From Pseudomonas huaxiensis (GTDB lineage Bacteria > Pseudomonadota > Gammaproteobacteria > Pseudomonadales > Pseudomonadaceae): DNA of 64,000 nt. Below the pieces are notes generated by a model. It had not been told where the DNA came from. It saw only the letters and a program-made list of their open reading frames with translations, and did not search any database. This document shows positions 23,081 through 30,419 of this stretch, in pieces. How positions within the stretch are numbered: position 1 is the stretch's first letter; every line of letters starts with the position of its first letter. Location: positions 62,001 through 126,000 of the forward strand of contig NZ_QKVL01000003.1 of assembly GCF_003231275.1 (NCBI RefSeq), read 5' to 3'. Made by a program: the position numbers and the translations under genes.

Positions 23081-25071
23081 TTATTAAAAAGCTAGTACTG
23101 CATAACTTTCGTGTATTTCATGGTACCCATGAAATACATTTGGACCCTCAGGGCTCCTCCCAAAATCAGAAACCAGTGATTCTTATTGGTGGACTAAATG
23201 GTGCTGGGAAAACTTCGATATTGACCGCGATTCGATATGCCCTGCATGGCAGGCTCGCATTTGAAGGTATTCATCAGACTCGAGATTACATTGCCCACAT
23301 CTCGGCGTTGATTAATCACGGCGCGGATGAAACTTCACGCCCCACTGAAGCCGCTGTAGAGCTAACGTTTACTTACAACAAAGATGGTGAAGAGTCAGAG
23401 TTCACTGTAGTGCGGAGCTGGCATCGTGACACAGTCGACAATTTGGTTTTGCAGCAAAACGGTATTCCTTTAAAAGAGCTAAATTATGAGCAATGCCAAG
23501 GCTTCTTGAACGAGTTAGTTCCACCAGGTGTTGCTGATCTGTTTTTTTTTGATGGAGAAAAAATATCGGCATTAGCAGAGGATGCTTCCGGTCAACTGCT
23601 AAAAACAGCAGTTAAGAGGCTCCTAGGCTTGGATGTTATCGAGCGACTGGCCACTGACTTGACTATCTATTTAAAGAGGCAAAACTCACTGCATTTAGAG
23701 AGTACAGAGCAGGTCAGGCTCTCCGAAATCGAGGCTGAATCGGACCGCTTACGATTGAGTGTTGAACAGTTCCGCTTTGCTGCAGACCTAGTAAAAAACC
23801 GTGTAGATTTTATATCTGACGACATACGTAAACTTGAGGGTACATTGGCAGCTCAAGGTGGAGCTTTTGCACTCAGCAAAAATCAAGAGCAGTTGGTTAT
23901 TGAGGAGCTTTTGAAAGAAAAAGCTGTTATAGAAAGAAATATTCGGTCTGAGTGTGAAGGATCCTTGGTCTATTGCCTTGCCCCAAAAACATTGGGTAGT
24001 TTGCTAAAGCACCTAGACGGTGAAAGCAAATCTAAGAGAGCTAAGAATTTTTCAGAACAACTAGAATTATTTCTCGGGGCATTCAAAGAGAGATTAAAGT
24101 CAGCACCTCAACCCACACAGAATGCCGTAGAGGAAATGATGCAGCTGGAGCTAAAAAGCTATTTTAGCTCCAAACCGTCTACCGAGATATTATTGGACAT
24201 ATCCGATCGTGAAACGGGCGTAATAAGTCATGCAATCAATTATGAAGCAAAGCAATCGTTCAAACGATTTAATCTAGCTAAGACTCGCCTTGCTGAAATT
24301 GAGCGCGCACTTGAAGATGCAGCGAGAAACATCGAACGCGCGCCAGACGATCAACAGCTGCTTGAATCATTTTCAAAAATAAGAGAATTAGACAAAAAAC
24401 GCATAAACGCTAATGACGAGCATGAAAATCTTTTAAGAAACATCAAGCTCACGATATCAAAACAACTCGACTGCGAGCGAAAAATCCGGAAAATCCATGA
24501 TAGTGTGCGTTCTAATCATGGCTTGACGACCGCGATTTCAAACGCAGCTATGACAGTTTCAATGCTAAATGATTATGCCAAAGCTCTCACAGCGGCACGG
24601 GTCAAAAAACTAGAGAAAAACTTCTCCGATGCCTATAGTCGTTTGGCCCGCAAGGATGATCTTAAAATAACGGCGCGTATCAACCCGGAAACTTTTGACG
24701 TAGAACTAATAGATCAGCAGCAAAACACTCTGAACCGCAAAGCGCTTTCCGCCGGTGAAAAGCAGATCTATGCTGTAGCAGTCCTAGATGCACTTGCAAA
24801 AACTTCGGGAAGACATTTGCCTGTCATAATCGACACCCCTCTCGGTCGCCTGGACTCAATCCATCGCCAAAACTTAGTAGAAAATTATTTCCCGTTTGCT
24901 AGCCACCAAGTGATTTTATTATCCACGGACACGGAAATTGGTGAAGCTTACTTTAGCGAATATCTTTCGCCGTACATTTCGCACTCCTACGAGATAGAAT
25001 TTGATAGCAATAAACTATCAACGCGGATTTTACCAGGCTATTTTTGGAGTTACGATGGAGGGGCGCGTTAA
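23077..25071 (+). CDS. dndD: DNA phosphorothioation ATPase DndD
   Basis: 664 aa SMC/Rad50-like ATPase. Walker A GLNGAGKTS lies at 39-47. Long coiled coils (about 190-540) separate it from the ABC signature LSAGEKQIY (about 563) and Walker B LPVIIDTPLGRLD (about 583). It is thought to open or scan DNA for the modification complex. Overlaps dndC (ATGA) and dndE (TAATG), so the four proteins are made in a fixed ratio. Confidence 0.95.
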   Translation: MIIKKLVLHNFRVFHGTHEIHLDPQGSSQNQKPVILIGGLNGAGKTSILTAIRYALHGRLAFEGIHQTRDYIAHISALINHGADETSRPTEAAVELTFTYNKDGEESEFTVVRSWHRDTVDNLVLQQNGIPLKELNYEQCQGFLNELVPPGVADLFFFDGEKISALAEDASGQLLKTAVKRLLGLDVIERLATDLTIYLKRQNSLHLESTEQVRLSEIEAESDRLRLSVEQFRFAADLVKNRVDFISDDIRKLEGTLAAQGGAFALSKNQEQLVIEELLKEKAVIERNIRSECEGSLVYCLAPKTLGSLLKHLDGESKSKRAKNFSEQLELFLGAFKERLKSAPQPTQNAVEEMMQLELKSYFSSKPSTEILLDISDRETGVISHAINYEAKQSFKRFNLAKTRLAEIERALEDAARNIERAPDDQQLLESFSKIRELDKKRINANDEHENLLRNIKLTISKQLDCERKIRKIHDSVRSNHGLTTAISNAAMTVSMLNDYAKALTAARVKKLEKNFSDAYSRLARKDDLKITARINPETFDVELIDQQQNTLNRKALSAGEKQIYAVAVLDALAKTSGRHLPVIIDTPLGRLDSIHRQNLVENYFPFASHQVILLSTDTEIGEAYFSEYLSPYISHSYEIEFDSNKLSTRILPGYFWSYDGGAR

Positions 25072-25418
25072 TGCTGCCGAATCGAATGCAACTTGGCCGC
25101 CAGACAGAAGATCATCTTAAGCGACTTAAGATGCAAACTGGCATAACGCCGAACGTAAGCGCAAGAATCGCGTTTTTTCGATCCATTGAATCGAGTTTTA
25201 TCTATGGTGGAGAAACAATTAAACTAGACGGCTCGCTGGTTCTAGACAAGGTAACTTGGCTTGGCGACACGGCCTCCGTTACAGAGTTGGTTTTGAAGAT
25301 AAAGTATCCAACATTTGAGAGCCGTGACCTCATGAAAGCCTGGGCCGCACATGTCGAGGACGGCATTGCAGCATTACGCAACCATAAGAATTTATTATCT
25401 TTTTCTGAGGCCCTTTAA
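25071..25418 (+). CDS. dndE: DNA phosphorothioation protein DndE
   Basis: 115 aa, mostly helical. It begins MLPNRMQLGRQTEDHLKRLKMQTGITPNV, the typical DndE N-terminus, with many basic residues on the helices. DndE is a small tetrameric protein that binds nicked DNA and supports modification. It overlaps the dndD stop. A frame open from 25044 is not used, because the family start is at 25071. Last gene of the operon, followed by a hairpin. Confidence 0.92.
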   Translation: MLPNRMQLGRQTEDHLKRLKMQTGITPNVSARIAFFRSIESSFIYGGETIKLDGSLVLDKVTWLGDTASVTELVLKIKYPTFESRDLMKAWAAHVEDGIAALRNHKNLLSFSEAL

Positions 25419-25445
25419 TTCACGCGTTCTTTTTAAAGAAATACT

Positions 25446-25485
25446 GGGCGCCTACATTCCCTAGAGAATAAACGCGCCCCTTTTA
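25446..25485. terminator. Terminator-like hairpin between convergent dnd and nuclease operons
   Basis: GGGCGC (25446-25451) pairs with GCGCCC (25474-25479), with an inner ATTC/GAAT stem, and is followed by CTTTT. It lies in the 145-bp gap between dndE and the facing operon. Confidence 0.5.
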
Positions 25486-25563
25486 AATCTTTAGGGTTTA
25501 AAAAAACAAAAGAAACTAAACCCATAGCAAACCTCTACGCACCTTCATTTCGGACTTTGTACT

Positions 25564-26460
25564 TTATATTGCCATGAGCAAAGGGGCGAGATTGCTCGTG
25601 AGATCTGGATGGCTAGGTATCTTAATATTCTCACTTAGACTTATTAAATCGGCCAATGAGTACTGTTCGGCCAAAGCCTCAGCCACTTGCCGCCTAGACC
25701 TCAACAAGGCTCCCACCTTTGGAGCAGAGGTGCTTGCCCCATGCTTTACATCGCCATTGGATATAATGGCATACACATAGGCAGCTCCAGATGTTGATTT
25801 TGGAACGCCCAAGGCATTTAAATATTGCATATATTTTTCTGTCCGGGGTAAACCGGCATATTTAGCATATTCTTGTAATACTTCAGCAGCCCCGAATGCC
25901 GTCACGCTGGATTTAGCCTGGATAAATATAGCGGTAGATCGAAGGGGCCCTGTCTTAATCAACCCAATGTAATCTATACCCTCGTCACGCCCACCATCTG
26001 TCAAATAAATTGGATCACATCCAAGGATTCGTAAATAGCATAGGCAAGGAAGATGAAATTCTTTTTCGTGTAGAGTACCCAGCCAAGCATATATATCAAA
26101 AATATTCCGCTCAGGAGCTGTCGTCCCGGTATGAGCTTCATATCGAGCGTGACGCCACGTTACGAGTGTACCGTCCTGATCTGGGATACGATCAAAAGGT
26201 GGTGCTACACCTTGGTACTTCCAGCGCTGAATTTGACGTTCGATCTCATCCATTAACAGGAGTGCCTGATCCGTCGCAATATCAACTGCTTCCGTTTCGT
26301 CAACACTCCGTTCGATAAGAAAGGCTACAAAATGGTCACTCACATTGATAAGTGGTGGACAACCTGCACCCACCGTTACGAATTCTAGTCTTTCAACTAC
26401 ATAAAAACGTATTGCACTTTTGATATCTGCGAAGCCTGCAACGGTTTTTCTAGTCGCCAT
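25564..26460 (-). CDS. Mrr-like PD-(D/E)XK restriction endonuclease
   Basis: 298 aa. The central region carries the Mrr-type nuclease pattern: a Glu-containing helix (about 132-136), DGGRDEGIDYIG (155-166) as the metal-binding Asp strand, and IFIQAKSS (178-185) as the QxK strand. The flanking N-terminal helical part (1-125) and the C-terminal domain are unrecognised. Mrr enzymes often cut modified DNA (type IV). The start overlaps the upstream ParB gene by 11 bp. Last gene of a four-gene operon facing dndBCDE. Predicted role: the cutting subunit of a defence module. Target unknown. Confidence 0.8.
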   Translation of the reverse strand: MATRKTVAGFADIKSAIRFYVVERLEFVTVGAGCPPLINVSDHFVAFLIERSVDETEAVDIATDQALLLMDEIERQIQRWKYQGVAPPFDRIPDQDGTLVTWRHARYEAHTGTTAPERNIFDIYAWLGTLHEKEFHLPCLCYLRILGCDPIYLTDGGRDEGIDYIGLIKTGPLRSTAIFIQAKSSVTAFGAAEVLQEYAKYAGLPRTEKYMQYLNALGVPKSTSGAAYVYAIISNGDVKHGASTSAPKVGALLRSRRQVAEALAEQYSLADLISLSENIKIPSHPDLTSNLAPLLMAI

Positions 26461-27565
26461 TTAGGGCGACCTCTACCATTTTGCGTCGCTGCTCTATGAT
26501 TGCGGCCAGTTTATTGAGTTCGTCCAAAAACTCCTGAGGATCATCTGACAGGGCTGACTGTGGTAAGTCGCCGAGAAGAATCTGGGCAGTCGCCATAAGC
26601 TTGCGCCAATCCTTAGGCTTAGGGTCGTCTGACGTTGCTTGTACCCTTGCCTCCTCAATCGAGACCAAGTGCCCCTCAAAATCATCAATCAATCCGTTGT
26701 GATGATTTTCGATGAGATAGGCAATATTCTTTATCTGTTTAGGATCGTGAAGACGACGACGGCCCTTGTTATCTTCGTCTGGAGTTATCCACGAGTAAAA
26801 TCGACGCAGATTATTAAGATCGCTAAAGCGCTTTACCGTTTCATCCCATCCCATCCATTCTTTCAGGATATTATTTCTCACAGCCTCTTCGAATAGAGAA
26901 AAATAGTCATTGCGTGCCTTAGCACTAAACTCCTCGTCCTCTCGCATCTGAGCAAGTGCACGATAGGTCCGATAGAGTCGACCAGTGGCTTGCGCAGACA
27001 ATCCAAATTGTTGTCCGACAACCCCAAGCTTTTTGTGTTCACCATCGATCTGCTCAGCAACTAACTTCGCACGCTGTGCAGGATCCCAATCACGGATACC
27101 GCTAATATGGCGTATCCCTTGAAACATCCAAGAAATATCCACACTGCCCGAACCGTTATAGACCAGCACTTCGATCTCATTGGTTTCTTCTAACAGCTTT
27201 ATCAGCGCGTCTTCATCGATATCCTCCCCAACAACGTCTCCGTTCTGAATATCCGCGCGTAATTTACTTAGTGAACGAAAGCGCCGGTTCCCCTCCACCA
27301 CAACGTATTTGTCAGGGATTCCGGCAATAGGTCGAACAACGATCCGATCAAGCAACAAAAAACCGTTGCGTAGCATGCTGTTGTACAAATTTTCGATACC
27401 GTGTAAGTCGATATCTTGGCGAGCTCTCGCTTGTTTTGAGGCGTCGGCGATATTTTTGTCTGGAACAGTGGGGCGGTTTGACTGCGTCCAGAAACGTGGG
27501 TTATTCGGGTCAAGAAGGATGCTATCAACAGATAATTCTTGCCGACTCAATTGATCCATATACAC
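26450..27565 (-). CDS. ParB/Srx-fold nuclease or CTPase-like protein
   Basis: 371 aa. The N-terminal ParB/Srx domain has LDPNNPRFW (about 18-26) and the box-II-like VVVEGNRRFRSL (88-99). A KorB/ParB-like helix-turn-helix (VVGQQFGLSAQATGRLYRTYRAL, about 200-222) follows, then a 150-residue helical C-terminus. Unlike chromosomal ParB it has no parA partner. It lies between a DGQHR gene (33-bp gap) and an Mrr-like gene (overlap). It may bind and slide on DNA using a nucleotide to guide the nucleases. An alternative ATG is at 27559. Confidence 0.8.
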   Translation of the reverse strand: MYMDQLSRQELSVDSILLDPNNPRFWTQSNRPTVPDKNIADASKQARARQDIDLHGIENLYNSMLRNGFLLLDRIVVRPIAGIPDKYVVVEGNRRFRSLSKLRADIQNGDVVGEDIDEDALIKLLEETNEIEVLVYNGSGSVDISWMFQGIRHISGIRDWDPAQRAKLVAEQIDGEHKKLGVVGQQFGLSAQATGRLYRTYRALAQMREDEEFSAKARNDYFSLFEEAVRNNILKEWMGWDETVKRFSDLNNLRRFYSWITPDEDNKGRRRLHDPKQIKNIAYLIENHHNGLIDDFEGHLVSIEEARVQATSDDPKPKDWRKLMATAQILLGDLPQSALSDDPQEFLDELNKLAAIIEQRRKMVEVALNGD

Positions 27566-27598
27566 GTGTATTTCCTCACTATGCCATTATGATTGAGA

Positions 27599-28855
27599 TT
27601 ACTCGATCTCGGTCAAAACACGATTGGGTAACCTAGCTTCAAACTCGGTGCCCAACGTTTTCGCATAGGAAGCACGAAGCTTAACGCGATCTGTCGGAAG
27701 GCCGACCATATAGCTCAGTAGCTCGATCAGAAGACGCTTGCCGGTCAACATCATCCGTTGGCGATCGTTGTCCCAAATAACGTCCCTGTAAGGGCGAGCA
27801 TTTAGGTCGGTAGGAATAACCGCAAGCTGGCGAACGGCTTCCGGAAGAGATAGCTCGTGATGCTTTGCGAAAGCAATAGCCACAGACGTAAAAACGTTCA
27901 ATCCCAGAGGACGAAATAAGAGATGGCCTCCGTGTTCGCCTCTATGCAATTGCGTTACCCGCGCCGGCTCAGTGGACCCAAAGAGCTGACCAACAGCAGG
28001 AAACGCTTCCGCCATGGCTTCGAAGAACTTAAGTGCATATGCATAATAGCCATCCAATTCTTTCTCTGACGGCCTAAAAAATCGAAGTGAAGTGTCGGTC
28101 TTTTTACCAATCCGATGTTTGAATATCTGTTTGAGAACATCATAGAGATTTGAGATGGTTGTCAAAGACACCCTGTTTGTAGATGGTATATTTTCGCTGG
28201 CTTCAATGAGAATTTTGGGTGAAGAAAACCACGAATTAGTCTCAATGAAACGACGAGCGGTAATAGCCATCGTATCGTCTTCGTCGAGAGCAATGATGTC
28301 CCGTTTCTTGACTGCCTTCGCGGTCTTGTTGAGTGTTGTAAACAGGCGCCGAGTGCGCTCTCGCTTGGCCTCACTATGGGCAATGAAAATTACTGATAGA
28401 CGCTCAATTCCGAAATCGGTTTGATCAGCTATTGCTCGCTTGATACCCGCAAGCCTGTGTTGCCCATCCACTGCAAAGATTTTCTCATCACCTGACAGAC
28501 TCAAAAATCCAAGTGTATCCAGTGCCTGCTCACCGATACGGGAGACCAGACCTTGATCTGATGTCTTACCGAAGTTACCTACCTCCAACCATTCTGGATG
28601 GCCATCGTAAGTTGCCAGCACCAGCGAATTGAAGAAGCGCTCGGTCGTACGCTCAAGATACGAAGCGATGTGCTCCGCACGCTCACCTTCAAGGCTCCGC
28701 TGGATTAAACGTGATAAAGCCTTGTCGTTGTGAATATCCTTTGCGTAATCAACGCGCAAGGCTATCTCGGAGATAGGCATGAGGCAGGTATAGTAAACCC
28801 AGTCCCCTATATGCCCTCGCAGGGCTGGAAGCAAAAGCTCACCATTGCTATTCAA
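27599..28855 (-). CDS. DGQHR-domain (DndB-like) protein
   Basis: 418 aa. VDGQHRLAGIKRA at 129-141 and FTTLNKTAKAVKKRD (about 172-186) are the two conserved segments of the DGQHR/DndB superfamily. It is longer than and very different from the DndB encoded 6 kb away, so it is not a simple duplicate. Similar DGQHR proteins occur in Dpd (7-deazaguanine DNA modification) and other modification islands. Second gene of the leftward operon, overlapping the GIY-YIG gene by 4 bp. A likely sensor or regulator of the nucleases; inference only. Confidence 0.85.
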   Translation of the reverse strand: MNSNGELLLPALRGHIGDWVYYTCLMPISEIALRVDYAKDIHNDKALSRLIQRSLEGERAEHIASYLERTTERFFNSLVLATYDGHPEWLEVGNFGKTSDQGLVSRIGEQALDTLGFLSLSGDEKIFAVDGQHRLAGIKRAIADQTDFGIERLSVIFIAHSEAKRERTRRLFTTLNKTAKAVKKRDIIALDEDDTMAITARRFIETNSWFSSPKILIEASENIPSTNRVSLTTISNLYDVLKQIFKHRIGKKTDTSLRFFRPSEKELDGYYAYALKFFEAMAEAFPAVGQLFGSTEPARVTQLHRGEHGGHLLFRPLGLNVFTSVAIAFAKHHELSLPEAVRQLAVIPTDLNARPYRDVIWDNDRQRMMLTGKRLLIELLSYMVGLPTDRVKLRASYAKTLGTEFEARLPNRVLTEIE

Positions 28856-29364
28856 AATGCCGCCCTCCTAGCGTTGGAAATACTGGCCTCAAAATCCCGC
28901 TCATTGACGGGTGGATTGACGGCAGAGAGAAATGCTCTTTCCAGCTTGCTTAAGCTCATACGCCGGTCAGGTATTGGCACGAAACTGAAAAATAAATCAC
29001 CTCTCCAGCGCTCGAGCATTAAATACACTTTTGGACGACCATTACGTCGCCTTAGGTCGCCCAAATATTGGGCATAACGGGAGTGAAGAGTTCCCGCTGA
29101 ATCATCACCCGTAATCCCCATGTAAAGGATATAGCCATGCGTAGGTAGGTTCGATGGATCCAGAGCTACTGAGAACACATAGATGCCACGCTCTTTGGGG
29201 ATCTGGCGTCGATTAGCAGCGTCAAACCTCAGCCTTGTCCAACCTAGCTGCATTGTTGACTGGAACTGACGCCAAGCGCTCAGATCAAGATAAAACTGAT
29301 ACAGGTTCGCCTTGTAGCGATCCGTATCGGCGAGCAGATCCTGAAATTTATTTATCGTACTCAA
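28852..29364 (-). CDS. GIY-YIG family nuclease
   Basis: 170 aa. All landmarks of the fold are present in order: GIY (60-62), YMGIT as the YIG strand (81-85), Arg96 in LHSRY, Glu142 in LSKLERAFL, and Asn154 in NPPVNE. A 55-residue N-terminal helical part precedes the domain. The start is TTG 29364 behind GGAAGG; no good ATG is available. First gene of the four-gene operon. With the Mrr-like protein the operon encodes two different nuclease folds. No known Dnd/Ssp restriction arm that I can recall has this gene set. Confidence 0.85.
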   Translation of the reverse strand: MSTINKFQDLLADTDRYKANLYQFYLDLSAWRQFQSTMQLGWTRLRFDAANRRQIPKERGIYVFSVALDPSNLPTHGYILYMGITGDDSAGTLHSRYAQYLGDLRRRNGRPKVYLMLERWRGDLFFSFVPIPDRRMSLSKLERAFLSAVNPPVNERDFEASISNARRAAF

Positions 29365-30044
29365 GTGCCTTCCCTTGATCCATTTTGGCGGGCCACAGCC
29401 GGCCCTCCAGGCCCTGTCTCCTATGCTACGTCAGTGTAATGGCCATGGGCAAATTGCCAGCGCACTCGTAAAGTCCTAGTGAGGGGACACGGCGCCAATC
29501 AGGACTCGCGACGGCCAATCCAGCTTTCTGAGGTTGGTATCGGTTGGTCAGGGCCACTCAGAGATCCAGTGTCACTACGATTTCGTCGATGGTACGGACA
29601 AAAACACCATCACCGTTCGCGGTTTGGTCTTGATCTCAATGGTATCGGTGGCTTCGATATAGCGAAGGTAAGCGGGACGGATCCAAATTAGAGGAGTGCC
29701 AAAACCGTCGCACATCGTTACTCATCACATGAATTTAATCCGGCTAAGAAAAATCACCACGTCTGCCAGTGAATGCGGCACGCATCGATATAAAGAATCA
29801 CCTGCAACAACTTGCCACAGATAGCGCGCCTTACTCTCAGGCGCACCTCAACCCAACGGTTAGGCCGCCTGGTGCGGCGGCCTGTCGCACTTGGGGTGTC
29901 AAAACACTCTTATTAAACTCAAAACGCCTTCGTGAGGTGCTTTCTGCCCAGCGTTGAATGCACTGGCAATGCTCATCCCCAACGGATTGACCATGTCCTT
30001 GCAAAGGCATCGCGTGATTATAAAAATGCCCAACGAGGTCCACC
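29365..30044. other. 680-bp non-coding stretch with unrecognised fragments
   Basis: It carries the promoter region of the leftward operon near 29365-29480. Then comes a GC-richer segment where one frame (about 29570-29660) reads HYDFVDGTDKNTITVRGL, which looks like a relic I cannot assign. A stem AGGCCGCC/GGCGGCCT (29862-29883) lacks a T-run. The change in base composition around 29.4 kb suggests a junction between island segments. Confidence 0.45.
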
Positions 30045-30332
30045 GTGAAAAAAGTATTGGCAGCTTGTTGTTTACTCGTACTATCACATGCTTATGCCGC
30101 CCAAGAGCCTGAAGCGGTGTTCAGCCGCTCCTGCTCTGTGTGCCATAACGGCCAGTCACCCATGGCTCCAAAAAAAGGTGATCAAGAGGCTTGGAAACCC
30201 CGCTTGGCGCAAGGCGCTGACGTATTGGTCAAGCACGTGACCGAGGGCTTCAAGGCCATGCCGGCTCGAGGATTGTGCATGGACTGTAGCGACGAAGATT
30301 ACAAAGCCGTGATTGCCTGGATGTCTAAGTAA
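30045..30332 (+). CDS. Cytochrome c5-family monohaem protein
   Basis: 95 aa periplasmic electron carrier. Signal peptide MKKVLAACCLLVLSHAYA; haem motif CSVCH (about 30-34); and the c5-specific second cysteine pair GLCMDCSDEDY (about 78-88), which forms a disulfide near the C-terminus. Met in KAMPARG is the likely sixth ligand. The start is GTG 30045 behind GAGG; the nearest ATG is out of frame. It stands alone between the defence operon and a TonB receptor. Confidence 0.88.
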   Translation: MKKVLAACCLLVLSHAYAAQEPEAVFSRSCSVCHNGQSPMAPKKGDQEAWKPRLAQGADVLVKHVTEGFKAMPARGLCMDCSDEDYKAVIAWMSK

Positions 30333-30419
30333 GGTTGCGGTAGGGATGGCAGCTTGCTGCCACCCACCCGCTCTTATCTACGGCCGCGGAACTACGGCAT
30401 ATCGATCGTGATGGTATCT

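Noticed and set aside
26639-27060. Frames opposite the ParB-like gene as extra small genes
   Set aside because: They are antisense or out-of-phase shadows of a gene with clear ParB/Srx motifs.
25564-29364. Interpretation of the quartet as diverged dndFGH
   Set aside because: DndF-H include a large helicase/ATPase and a FtsK/HerA-like protein; none of the four proteins has a Walker motif.
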